Part shown: piece by piece, positions 1 through 6,776 of the stretch | Numbering within the stretch: the stretch's first letter is position 1 | Layout of the letters: each line of letters begins with the position of its first letter | Assembly (NCBI GenBank): GCA_015662065.1 | Contig: DQUX01000398.1 | Location: forward strand, 1 to 8,442 | DNA length: 8,442 nt | From: Anaerolineales bacterium | GTDB lineage: Bacteria; Chloroflexota; Anaerolineae; B4-G1; DUEL01 | Reading direction: 5' to 3' | The notes under the pieces: model-generated | What the model was told of the DNA's origin: nothing | Databases searched by the model: none | Seen by the model: the letters and a program-made list of their open reading frames with translations, nothing else | Made by a program: the position numbers and the translations under genes

Positions 1-97
1 GACCCCCGACTTCGGCTGAAATACGCTCTGAGGGGGTCTGTGACCCCCGACTTCGGCTGAAATACGCTCTGAGGGGGTCTGTGACCCCCGACTTGGG
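1..97. repeat. 41-bp palindromic tandem repeat, array cut by window edge
   Basis: Two identical 41-bp units lie at 1-41 and 42-82. A third starts at 83 but diverges after about 12 bases. Each unit begins GACCCCC and ends near GGGGGTC, so a unit can fold on itself. The junctions can fold too: GGGGGTC-TGT-GACCCCC at 32-48 and again at 73-89 are perfect 7-bp stems with 3-base loops. The array begins at the first base of the window, so more copies may lie to the left. It sits downstream of the GlcD-like gene and has no coding potential I can recognise. Confidence 0.9.
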
Positions 98-142
98 CCG
101 AAAACAGCAGCTTTCGGCCGGAGACGCGGGTCCCAGACCCGC
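96..142. repeat. Two hairpins downstream of the GlcD-like gene
   Basis: The first hairpin pairs GGCCGAAA (96-103) with TTTCGGCC (112-119), an 8-bp stem with an 8-base loop. The second pairs GCGGGTC (126-132) with GACCCGC (136-142), a 7-bp stem with a CCA loop. They are about 50 bases past the stop of the minus-strand oxidase gene. Neither is followed by a T-run on either strand, so they are not typical intrinsic terminators. They could slow polymerase or protect the 3' end. The GGGTC core is shared with the neighbouring 41-bp repeats, which suggests a common origin. Confidence 0.6.
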
Positions 143-189
143 TTGGAGCCTTCAAAGCGAGGGTCCTATGTTAATGTGACGTTGTCAAG

Positions 190-1593
190 CTAGCCAGGCG
201 GAAAGATCTTCCCCGGATTCAGGATCCGGTTGGGATCGAACGCCTCCTTGATCCGACGCATCAACTCGATCTGGGCTGGGTCCAGTGCCAGGGGAAGGTA
301 GCGGCGGCGACCGGCGCCGATCCCATGCTCGCCAGTGATGGTCCCTCCCAGCGAAAGAGCCAGCCGGTAGATCTCCTCTGTGACCGCCGGCACGAGCCGT
401 TCCCACCGCTCGTCGGAGATGTCATCTTTGAGGACATTGACATGCACATTCCCGTCGCCGGCGTGGCCGAAGCAAACGATCCGCACCTCGTGGCGCGCGG
501 CGATCTCCTTCATCCGCCCCAACAGGCGGGGGATCTCGGCCCGGGGAACCACCACATCCTCCATATGATTGACCGGGCTCTCGTGGTTGAGCGCCTCGAT
601 GATCATCCGTCGCGCCTCCCACAGCCGGTCGCGGGTGCGGCGGTCTTTGGCTACCAACACATCCCGCGCCCCGTGCTTCAGGCACAACTCGCCCACCACC
701 TCGAAGTCCGCATCCACCGCCTCCCGGCGGTTGCCGTCCAACTGGATCAGGAGGTGAGCCGCTGCATCGTCGTGAGGCACCTTCTTCCTGAGCAGCCGCT
801 GGACGGCCAGGATGCTATCCCGCTCCATGAACTCGATGGCCGTGGGCAGGATGTGGTGGGCGATGATGTCCGACACTGTGTCGGCCGCCGCCTGGAAGTC
901 GTCGTAGGGCACCAGCAGGTCGACCTGCACCCGGGGCAAGGGCAACAGGCGAAGCACGATCTGGGTCACCACGGCCAGGGTGCCCTCCGAGCCGATCAAG
1001 AGCTGGATCAGGTTGTAGCCGGTGACGTTCTTGACCAGCTTGCCGCCGCAGGTGATGATCTCCCCCGAGGGCAGCACCGCCTCCAGGCCGCACACGTAAT
1101 CCTTGGTGGTCCCATACTTGACCGCTCGGGGGCCTCCCGCCCCCTCGGCGATGTTCCCCCCGATGGAGCAGGAATCGAGGCTGGCCGGGTCGGGAGGGTA
1201 GAACAACCCCTCCGCCTCCACCGCGCGGTGGATGTCGCCGGTGATCACCCCCGGCTCGACGGTGACCATCAGGTTCTCCCGGTCGATCTCCAGGATGCGG
1301 TTCATCTTCTCCAGAGAGAGGACAATGCCCCCGTAGACCGGCACGGCCCCACCGCTGAGGCCGTAGCCCGCGCCCCGGGGGGTCACCGGGATGCGCTCCC
1401 GCTGGGCCAGTCTCAGGACCGCCGAGACCTGGGCAGCGCTGGTGGCCCGCACCACCACCTCCGGCTCGGCCCGCAGGCCCACCGTCTCATCGTGGGCGTA
1501 GGGCTCCATCGCCTCGGGGCCGAGCAAGACATTCTCCTTCCCCACGATCCGGCGCAGCCCCTCTACGACCCCGGCGTCCACCTTCCGATACAT
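190..1593 (-). CDS. FAD-linked oxidase, glycolate/D-lactate oxidase GlcD-like
   Basis: A 467-residue cytosolic flavoprotein of the GlcD / D-lactate dehydrogenase family, which oxidises 2-hydroxy acids such as glycolate or D-lactate to the 2-oxo acid. The PCMH-type FAD-binding domain covers about residues 44-215, with PRGAGYGLSGG at 72-82, PPDPAS at 133-138 and GGNIAEGAGG at 145-154. The C-terminal FAD-oxidase domain covers about 220-464, with GHAGDGNVH (376-384), GEHGIG (421-426) and the family-typical end DPNRILNPGKIF. The length is normal for GlcD. The ATG at 1593 follows GAGGA at a good distance. It lies 26 bases after the aminotransferase stop, so the two are probably co-transcribed. No GlcE or GlcF partner is visible, so the electron acceptor is unknown. 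The 72-82 motif has Tyr where many relatives have Thr. Glycolate is inferred as substrate from the neighbour; D-lactate or another hydroxy acid remains possible. Confidence 0.9.
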   Translation of the reverse strand: MYRKVDAGVVEGLRRIVGKENVLLGPEAMEPYAHDETVGLRAEPEVVVRATSAAQVSAVLRLAQRERIPVTPRGAGYGLSGGAVPVYGGIVLSLEKMNRILEIDRENLMVTVEPGVITGDIHRAVEAEGLFYPPDPASLDSCSIGGNIAEGAGGPRAVKYGTTKDYVCGLEAVLPSGEIITCGGKLVKNVTGYNLIQLLIGSEGTLAVVTQIVLRLLPLPRVQVDLLVPYDDFQAAADTVSDIIAHHILPTAIEFMERDSILAVQRLLRKKVPHDDAAAHLLIQLDGNRREAVDADFEVVGELCLKHGARDVLVAKDRRTRDRLWEARRMIIEALNHESPVNHMEDVVVPRAEIPRLLGRMKEIAARHEVRIVCFGHAGDGNVHVNVLKDDISDERWERLVPAVTEEIYRLALSLGGTITGEHGIGAGRRRYLPLALDPAQIELMRRIKEAFDPNRILNPGKIFPPG

Positions 1594-1607
1594 CGCTTCC
1601 TCGCTCT

Positions 1608-1628
1608 ATGTTCGACGTTCTACGTTCC
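1608..1628. repeat. Three imperfect 7-bp tandem repeats (ACGTTCN)
   Basis: ATGTTCG, ACGTTCT and ACGTTCC stand head to tail at 1608-1628. They span the stop codon of the aminotransferase gene (1620-1622) and half of the gap before the oxidase gene. The last aminotransferase codon (Thr, ACG) and its TAG stop are made of repeat sequence. Heptameric tandem repeats are known as dispersed elements in some bacterial genomes. Whether this is one of them cannot be told from one copy. Confidence 0.6.
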
Positions 1629-2792
1629 TCGGGCAAGGACTGCCTGGGCCGCCGCCAGCCCCGCCCCCGGCTCGAACCGGTACCCCACCTGAGCCAGCCC
1701 CTGCTCGATGGCCCCCACCGTAGCCAGAATGTCGGACGCGCTCACCGCCCCCATATGGCCGACGCGGAAGTACCGGTCCTTGATCGCCGGATGCAGGCCG
1801 CCGGCGACGATGACCCCGGCTTCCTTTGCATATGCCAACACCCCTCGATCGACCCCCTCCGGGAAGTAGGGAGCGGTGAGGGTATTGGCGGCGACTTCCG
1901 GGCGTACCGGCACCTGCTCCATCCCCAGGGCGGCCACCGCTGCCTTGAGCGCCTCGCTCAGCCGTCGGTGGCGGGCGGAGCGGGCCTCCATCCCCTCCTC
2001 CAGGATCTGGCCCAGGCTCACGTTGAGCGCCCCGATGAGGTTCACTGGCGGCGTGCCGAAGTAACTGGGCTGGCGGGCCTCATACGCCTCCATAATCGGC
2101 AGCCAGTTGGCCCAGTCGACGTAGTAGCTGCCCACCGGGCTCTTCCGCCGGCGGAAGGCTTCCATCGCTCGCGGCCCGGCTACCAGCAGGGCCAGCCCCG
2201 GCGGCACGCCGATGGCCTTCTGAGAGGCAGTGAGGGCCAGGTCGATACCCCATTCCCCCTGGCGCATCTCCTCACCGGCCACCGCGCACACCCCGTCCAC
2301 CACGACCAGCGCGCCGTACGCCCGCCCCAGTGCGGCCAGCCCCTTCACCTCCACGGCCACGCCAGTGGAGGTATCCACGTGGGTGACCGTCATCAGCTTA
2401 TAGCCCCCTCCCTTCAGCGCCTCCTCTACCTCTTCCAGGCTCGGCGCGTCGCCGATGGCCGGAGCGCGTACCTGGGCCACCGTCGCCCCGTACCGCTCCA
2501 GGATGGCGACGAACCGATCGCCGAAGACGCCGGTGTTCACCACCAGCACCCGGTCGCCGGGCTCGACCAGGTTGGCGGCGGCCATATCCATCGCCAGCGT
2601 GCCGGACCCGGCGACGATGAAGGGCTGCCCATCGGGACAGAGGAACACCTGGCGCAGCCGCTCCAGCGCTTGGCCGAAAGCCGCGATAAAGTTGGGGGCC
2701 ACATGGCTCGTAGTAGGAGCCCCCATCGCCTGCAGCACCTCCGGGGTGAACTCAATAGGGCCGGGGATCATGAGCAGTTTCCTACCTTTCAT
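1620..2792 (-). CDS. Alanine/serine-glyoxylate aminotransferase family protein (class V, PLP)
   Basis: A 390-residue fold-type I PLP enzyme of the alanine-glyoxylate / serine-pyruvate aminotransferase family, which typically passes an amino group from alanine or serine to glyoxylate, giving glycine. The N-terminal signature is MIPGPIEFTPEVL (8-20). AGSGTLAMD (61-69) matches the phosphate-binding turn. VVVDGVCA (163-170) carries the cofactor-contacting Asp166, and SQKAIGVPPG (190-199) carries the Schiff-base Lys192. FRVGHMG (342-348) contains the probable carboxylate-binding Arg343. The start is the ATG at 2792, preceded by GGAGG eight bases upstream. A GTG at 2810 is in frame but lies ahead of that ribosome binding site. 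The gene heads a two-gene operon with the GlcD-like oxidase. Paralogues in this family also act in serine synthesis or purine-derived glyoxylate use, so the exact amino donor is not fixed by sequence. Confidence 0.9.
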   Translation of the reverse strand: MKGRKLLMIPGPIEFTPEVLQAMGAPTTSHVAPNFIAAFGQALERLRQVFLCPDGQPFIVAGSGTLAMDMAAANLVEPGDRVLVVNTGVFGDRFVAILERYGATVAQVRAPAIGDAPSLEEVEEALKGGGYKLMTVTHVDTSTGVAVEVKGLAALGRAYGALVVVDGVCAVAGEEMRQGEWGIDLALTASQKAIGVPPGLALLVAGPRAMEAFRRRKSPVGSYYVDWANWLPIMEAYEARQPSYFGTPPVNLIGALNVSLGQILEEGMEARSARHRRLSEALKAAVAALGMEQVPVRPEVAANTLTAPYFPEGVDRGVLAYAKEAGVIVAGGLHPAIKDRYFRVGHMGAVSASDILATVGAIEQGLAQVGYRFEPGAGLAAAQAVLARGT

Positions 2793-2872
2793 CGCTCCAT
2801 CCTCCCTCACAATGTTCTTTGGAGCCTATCCAAGCATCATCTCTGCAGCCCCATCGGGGCCGACACGGGTCC

Positions 2873-2901
2873 AGTTTAGCACAGAAAAACGCGGCAGACA
2901 A
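2873..2901 (-). promoter_or_regulatory. Sigma-70-type promoter for the aminotransferase-oxidase operon
   Basis: On the minus strand TTGTCT (2901-2896) is separated by 17 bases from TAAACT (2878-2873), and TGC directly before the -10 makes it an extended -10. Transcription would begin near 2866, giving a leader of about 73 bases. That leader contains a short GC hairpin (GCCCC-GAT-GGGGC). The -35 box shares bases with the T-tract of the upstream terminator. Confidence 0.6.
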
Positions 2902-2940
2902 AAAAGGAAGCCCCGAGGGTCCGCAGGGACCTTCGGGGCT
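2900..2940 (-). terminator. Intrinsic terminator of the glycosylase-kinase unit
   Basis: Read on the minus strand, 14-base arms (2940-2927 and 2922-2909) pair with a single mismatch around a 4-base loop. CC and six Ts (2905-2900) follow closely. It begins 18 bases after the stop of the histidine kinase gene. This is the clearest rho-independent terminator in the window. Confidence 0.85.
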
Positions 2941-2958
2941 GGGCGGGCCCCACGCCCG

Positions 2959-4785
2959 TCACTCTCCCACGGCGATGGGGATGGAGAATGTAAAGGTCGT
3001 CCCCTTCCCAAGCTGGCTTTCCACCTCGATCTCTCCCCCTTGCAGCTCCACCAGGCTCTTCACGATGCACAACCCCAGCCCGGTCCCCGACATCTCCCGC
3101 ACCGCCGGGTCCTCGGAGCGGAAGAACTTGGTGAACAGTCGGGCCTGATCCTCCGGCGAGATACCGATCCCGGTGTCGGAGACGGCGCAGTAGACGTACC
3201 CCCCTTCCTGCCAGGCCCGCACGCGGATGCGCCCGCCTTCCGGGGTGTACTTGTAGGCATTGCTGATCAGATTGATCAGAATCTGCGCCAACCGCGCCGG
3301 GTCGGCGTAGACCGGCGGCAGGTCGCCCGGTACCTCCAGCGACAACTGCTGGGATCGAGCCTCGATCTGCGCCTGCATGGTTTCCAGAGCGCTCTCCAGC
3401 GCATCCGCCAGCCGCGCCAGCCCCATCTCCAGGCGCAACTGGCCCGTCTCAATGCGGGAGATATCCCGCAGATCGGAGACCAGAACCTGCATCCGCTCCA
3501 CGTTGCTGAGGATGGTGCGGATAAACTCCTCCTGCTGCGGTGTCAGCGGGCCGACCAGCCCCTTTACCAGCAGGTCGGCGTAGCCCCGGATGGAGGTCAT
3601 CGGCGTGCGCAGCTCGTGGGAGACGACGGAGACAAACTCCGACTTGGCCAGGTTGGCCTGGCGCACCTTCTCGTAGAGGCGGGCGTTCTCGATGGCGACG
3701 GCCGCGTGGTCCGCCAGCCGGCCAGCGAACTCGGCCTGGTCGGGCCGGAAGGTGCCGCCGCCGTTGCGCCGCAGGTCCAGCAACCCCACCACCCGATCCT
3801 CGAACCGGATTGGGACCAGCATCCGTCCGTCGTCGACCAGAACCGGCTCCCGGCTGGCCATCGCCTCCCGCAGGGCATCGGCTCCCAGCGTCACCGAGCC
3901 TCCCCCGTCGGTGCAGGAGATCGTGCGCACCGCCCCTTCATTATCCAGGATACTCAGCACCCCCTCCTTCGCCCCGGTGGCCCGCATCGCCCAGGAAAGC
4001 GTCAGGTCCAGCACCTTCTCAAAGTCCAGACTGGCGTTCAGCTCCCGATCAACCTCCTGAAGGATGGTCAGTTCCTCCACCCGCGCGGCCAGCGCCTGGT
4101 CGGTCATCGTGTAGAGACGGGCATTCTCGATAGCGGTGGCCGCCTGATTGGCGAACGCCCGCAAAACGGGCAGGTCCCGCTCAGAAAAGACCCCCTCCCG
4201 AATCCGGTTGTCCAGGTAGAGGGCCCCGATCGTCCGCCCTCGGACCAGAAGGGGGACGCAGACGATAGAGCGCAACTGGTAGCCGATGACGCTCTCCTGA
4301 CCCGAGAAACGGGGGTCCCGTTGAGCGTTGGTCGTCAGCACCGGCTCTCCCTTTTCCATCGCCTCCTGCACCACCGTGTGGCTGAGCTCCATATCGGAGG
4401 CATCCACACTCTGCTGGTCGAAGTTCTGCGCCGCCCGAATCCCCAGCTTCCCCTCCTCGTCGAGCAGCATCAGGCAGCCCCGCTCCGCCCCGGTGAGGTG
4501 GATGAGCGAGTCCATCACCACTTCCAACGTCTCCGACAGGTCCAGCGAGGAGTTCAGGACCTGGCTGATCTCGTAGAGCGTCGCCAGCTCCGCCCCCTGG
4601 GCCGACCCGTGCGCCATTTCCCCAACCAGGCGCTGCCACTCCTGGATCCGGGCAACCAACTGCTCGGGGGGGAGACCGGGCGATTGCATCAGTGCCCTCT
4701 GCACTGCCCGCATGCTCTCCAGAAGCGCCGCGGCCACGCTTCCCCTCACTCTACCCATCCCGATCCCGGCCTTCTCCTCCCTCAC
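2959..4785 (-). CDS. Soluble sensor histidine kinase with two GAF domains
   Basis: A 608-residue two-component sensor kinase without membrane segments, so it should sense a cytosolic or diffusible signal. After an N-terminal helical stretch come GAF1 (about 75-225) and GAF2 (about 240-371), each ending in A-x-AIENARLY before a connecting helix. HisKA has VSHELRTPM with the phospho-acceptor His390, then HATPase_c with NLISNAYKYTPEGG (N box, Asn509), DTGIG (537-541), FTKFF (F box) and GTGLGL (567-572). All catalytic boxes are intact. The chosen GTG at 4785 overlaps the glycosylase stop as GTGA, with GGAG five bases before it. The ATG at 4758 is an alternative, giving 599 residues, but its ribosome binding site is too far away. 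No response regulator lies in the window, so the kinase is an orphan here. The signal cannot be predicted; GAF domains bind many small ligands. Confidence 0.9.
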   Translation of the reverse strand: MREEKAGIGMGRVRGSVAAALLESMRAVQRALMQSPGLPPEQLVARIQEWQRLVGEMAHGSAQGAELATLYEISQVLNSSLDLSETLEVVMDSLIHLTGAERGCLMLLDEEGKLGIRAAQNFDQQSVDASDMELSHTVVQEAMEKGEPVLTTNAQRDPRFSGQESVIGYQLRSIVCVPLLVRGRTIGALYLDNRIREGVFSERDLPVLRAFANQAATAIENARLYTMTDQALAARVEELTILQEVDRELNASLDFEKVLDLTLSWAMRATGAKEGVLSILDNEGAVRTISCTDGGGSVTLGADALREAMASREPVLVDDGRMLVPIRFEDRVVGLLDLRRNGGGTFRPDQAEFAGRLADHAAVAIENARLYEKVRQANLAKSEFVSVVSHELRTPMTSIRGYADLLVKGLVGPLTPQQEEFIRTILSNVERMQVLVSDLRDISRIETGQLRLEMGLARLADALESALETMQAQIEARSQQLSLEVPGDLPPVYADPARLAQILINLISNAYKYTPEGGRIRVRAWQEGGYVYCAVSDTGIGISPEDQARLFTKFFRSEDPAVREMSGTGLGLCIVKSLVELQGGEIEVESQLGKGTTFTFSIPIAVGE

Positions 4786-5669
4786 GGCCTCTCCCCCCAG
4801 GGAGACCAATCCCAGAACCAATAGGCCAAGCCCTTCCAGCGCCCCCACCGCTCGAAGGCAGCCTCCACCTCCTCACGCCCTACCGGCCGGCCATCATACC
4901 ACTCACGGGAGACCATCTTGCGGGCCCACGTATCCATCGGCAGGTAATCATAGCGACCCAGGAGCATCAGCAGCGACGCTGCTGCGTACTCCCCCACCCC
5001 CTTGATGCCCAGAAGGGTCCTACGCACCTCCTCCGTTGGTCGGTCGTTGTCCTTCAACCCCTCCAGGTCCAGCTCCCCCTCCGCCACCCGTCGGGCCAGC
5101 TCCGCCAGAAAGGGGGCGCGGTAGCCCAACCCCATCTGGCGCAGCTCCTCCTCCGTCGCCTCCGCCACCTGCTCCGGAGTCGGGAAAGCGGTGCGGGAGG
5201 GATCGGTCGGCAGGGGATCGCCGAGTCGGGAGACCAGCGCCTCCGCCATACGGATGGACCCCGCCCAGGTCGTGTTAGTGGTCAGGAGGGTCTTGACCAG
5301 GTCCTCAAACACCGTGGGAGAACGGAGCATACGCCCCAGCGCCCGTCGCTCCACGTGGGCCAGCTTGGGCTCCTCCCGGGCCAGGGCGTAGAAGGGGGCC
5401 AGGTCCTCCCCCAGGCTCAGCATCCACCAGACCTTACGGCTCACCTCCTCCCGCTCCGATCCGGCGAGCTGATCGCGCACCTCCACGGTGACCCCCCCCA
5501 CCGCCTCCTGAATCAGCAGTTCCACCACCTGCCCGGTCTCCAGCCGCTCGATGCGCGCGATCACCCCCGTCGTCCGGTCGACGGCGAAGGGTGGCAGCCG
5601 CGCCCATCCGTGGGATTCCACGACGGCCCAGAGGGAAAAGGGAGGGCAGGCCGAGAGATTGAGTCGCAC
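4782..5669 (-). CDS. HhH-GPD DNA glycosylase (AlkA/OGG-like base excision repair)
   Basis: A 295-residue protein of the helix-hairpin-helix GPD superfamily, which removes damaged bases from DNA. Residues 1-110 form an OGG/AlkA-like N-terminal domain rich in beta strands. The glycosylase core starts around SPTVFEDLVKTLLTTNTTW (117-135). The hairpin is LLGIKGVGEYAAASLL (219-234), and the conserved aspartate is D246 in LPMDTWARK. The position of the OGG1 catalytic lysine is Tyr228, which points to a monofunctional, AlkA-like enzyme without lyase activity. No C-terminal Fe-S cysteines are present, so it is not of the Nth/MutY type. The start is decided by AGGAGG six bases before the GTG at 5669. 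A TTG at 5708 is in frame but precedes that site. It is translationally linked to the kinase gene. The substrate, alkylated or oxidised purine, is not determined. Confidence 0.87.
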   Translation of the reverse strand: MRLNLSACPPFSLWAVVESHGWARLPPFAVDRTTGVIARIERLETGQVVELLIQEAVGGVTVEVRDQLAGSEREEVSRKVWWMLSLGEDLAPFYALAREEPKLAHVERRALGRMLRSPTVFEDLVKTLLTTNTTWAGSIRMAEALVSRLGDPLPTDPSRTAFPTPEQVAEATEEELRQMGLGYRAPFLAELARRVAEGELDLEGLKDNDRPTEEVRRTLLGIKGVGEYAAASLLMLLGRYDYLPMDTWARKMVSREWYDGRPVGREEVEAAFERWGRWKGLAYWFWDWSPWGERP

Positions 5670-5674
5670 GCTGA

Positions 5675-5680
5675 GCCTCC
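5675..5680 (-). promoter_or_regulatory. Perfect Shine-Dalgarno AGGAGG fixing the glycosylase start
   Basis: AGGAGG is followed by CTCAGC and then GTG at 5669. The optimal spacing argues against the longer TTG-initiated reading frame from 5708, which would place the site inside codons 10 and 11. Confidence 0.75.
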
Positions 5681-5696
5681 TGATATGTCTATCCAG

Positions 5697-5705
5697 AGGA
5701 TACCA
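5697..5705 (-). promoter_or_regulatory. Possible extended -10 for the glycosylase-kinase unit
   Basis: TGG-TATCCT on the minus strand resembles an extended -10 with no convincing -35. The start point would be near 5690, leaving about 20 leader bases that include the AGGAGG site. The call is weak and rests on position as much as on sequence. Confidence 0.35.
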
Positions 5706-5755
5706 CAAAAAAGTTCTGTAGACATTGCGATGCCGTTACGATTTGGTTAACAGGC

Positions 5756-5784
5756 TTGTCTCCCCGACCATACCGGTATATACT
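5756..5784 (+). promoter_or_regulatory. Sigma-70-type promoter for the toroid-like protein gene
   Basis: TTGTCT (5756-5761), a 17-base spacer, then TATACT (5779-5784). The start point would be near 5791, about 52 bases before the chosen GTG at 5843. The reading frame is open through the promoter, but a protein beginning at the TTG at 5756 could not be made from this transcript, so the promoter supports the internal start. The same TTGTCT box is used by the promoter at 2901-2873. Confidence 0.65.
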
Positions 5785-5842
5785 GAGAACAAGGGGGCCT
5801 GGGTGCTCACGACTTCTGCCAGAGCCTCCCTGGGAGGAAGCT

Positions 5843-6766
5843 GTGGACTGGATCAAGATCCTTTACTCCGATGCTATCCCCTGGCTGCTGGAGCCGGGCC
5901 TTCCCTCCGTGCGATATTGGACCCTCACCCGACTCCTGGACCGTCCGCCGGACGCCCTGGAGGTCGTCGAGGCCCGGCGGCAGATTATGGAGCGGGGGCC
6001 GGCCGTGGAGATCCTGCGCCACTACGCCGGGAACGGCCGCTGGGAGGGGGAGCGGAGCTACTACACCTACAAATACACCTCCACCCACTGGCAACTGCTC
6101 CTGCTGGCCGAGCTGGGCGCAGACGGGCAGGACGAACGGATCGCCGCTGCCTGCCAGCGGATGACCGCCGAGATTCATCGGGAGAGGCGGCCGATCATCT
6201 GGCCCTGTTTCCACGGCAACCTGGTGGGTTACCTCCACGCCCTGGGCCACGGAGAGGATGAGCGCGTCCGGCAATTCGAAGGGGATCTGGTCCAGGCCGG
6301 GTTGACGGGGAAGTGGCAGTGCGAGTTGAACGGCCATCTTCCCTGTGCCTGGGGCGCAGCCCGGGCGCTGTGGGGCTTCAGCCACATCCCCCCTTCCCGG
6401 CGCTCCCCGGAGGTGGAGGCCGCCATCCAGGCGGGGGTGCGCCTGTTGGGCCGCTTCCGGCTTCGCGATGGGAACTACCCCACTGCCACCAAGCGCCACA
6501 ACCTGTGGGACCGTCTCAACTTCCCCCTGTTCTACCAGGCAGACGTCCTCTTCATCCTTCGCGTCCTGGCCGATCTAGACCACCTGGGAGACAAACCGAC
6601 CTTCCGGCGGGCGGTGACGTGGCTGGAGAGCCGCTGCCGCGACGACGGCCGTTGGAACGGGGTCAGCCCCTACCGGCGGCGCATGTGGACGCCGCTGGAG
6701 CAGAGCGGCCGCCCCAGCAAGTGGGTGACGTGGCAGGCCCTCTACGTGCTCAAAAGGGCGGGGTAA
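5843..6766 (+). CDS. Conserved protein of prenyltransferase/terpenoid-cyclase-like toroid type, function unknown
   Basis: A 307-residue cytosolic protein with no signal peptide or membrane span. It is made of repeated helix pairs with Trp/Tyr-rich turns: IPWLLEPGLPSVRYWTLTRLL (12-32), THWQLLLLAELG (81-92), CAWGAARALWGF (168-179), VTWLESRCRDDGRW (258-271) and VTWQALYVL (295-303). DGRW and similar turns recall the alpha/alpha toroid of squalene-cyclase and prenyltransferase repeats. PCFHGN (121-126) and WQCELNGHLPC (158-168) place Cys122, His124, Cys160, His165 and Cys168 as possible metal ligands. The start is the GTG at 5843 with GGAGG five bases upstream. The acidic DxDD motif of class II cyclases is not seen, so I do not call it a cyclase. 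Relatives I recall in Chloroflexota carry unreliable names such as nitrogen fixation protein; nothing here resembles a NifH P-loop ATPase. It has its own promoter and stands alone on this strand. Confidence 0.75.
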   Translation: MDWIKILYSDAIPWLLEPGLPSVRYWTLTRLLDRPPDALEVVEARRQIMERGPAVEILRHYAGNGRWEGERSYYTYKYTSTHWQLLLLAELGADGQDERIAAACQRMTAEIHRERRPIIWPCFHGNLVGYLHALGHGEDERVRQFEGDLVQAGLTGKWQCELNGHLPCAWGAARALWGFSHIPPSRRSPEVEAAIQAGVRLLGRFRLRDGNYPTATKRHNLWDRLNFPLFYQADVLFILRVLADLDHLGDKPTFRRAVTWLESRCRDDGRWNGVSPYRRRMWTPLEQSGRPSKWVTWQALYVLKRAG

Positions 6767-6776
6767 AGACACAACA

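Noticed and set aside
1..97. CRISPR array
   Set aside because: The 41-bp units follow one another directly with no unique spacers, and no cas genes are present.
325..1692. 455-residue open frame on the plus strand opposite the oxidase gene
   Set aside because: The minus strand encodes a full-length FAD oxidase with all motifs. The plus product is low-complexity His/Gln/Arg/Pro-rich and has no family features.
1608..2879. 423-residue open frame on the plus strand
   Set aside because: It is antisense to the aminotransferase and runs through that operon's promoter. Its composition is that of a shadow frame.
2455..4824. 789-residue open frame on the plus strand
   Set aside because: It lies opposite the aminotransferase and histidine kinase genes, whose motifs are intact. 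Its product is rich in Arg, Pro, His and Gln with no domain, as expected for an antisense shadow in high-GC DNA.
4786..4848. N-terminal extension of the histidine kinase, which would give a hydrophobic first segment
   Set aside because: The stretch lies inside the glycosylase gene, and the apparent membrane-like start comes from reading that gene in another frame. Starts at 4785 or 4758 fit the ribosome binding sites better.
5756..5842. N-terminal extension of the toroid-like protein from a TTG at 5756
   Set aside because: It starts inside the -35 box of the promoter. The GTG at 5843 has GGAGG five bases upstream, and the recognisable protein begins there.
5807..6499. 230-residue open frame on the minus strand
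   Set aside because: It is antisense to the toroid-like gene, crosses its promoter region, has no ribosome binding site I can see, and has shadow-like composition.
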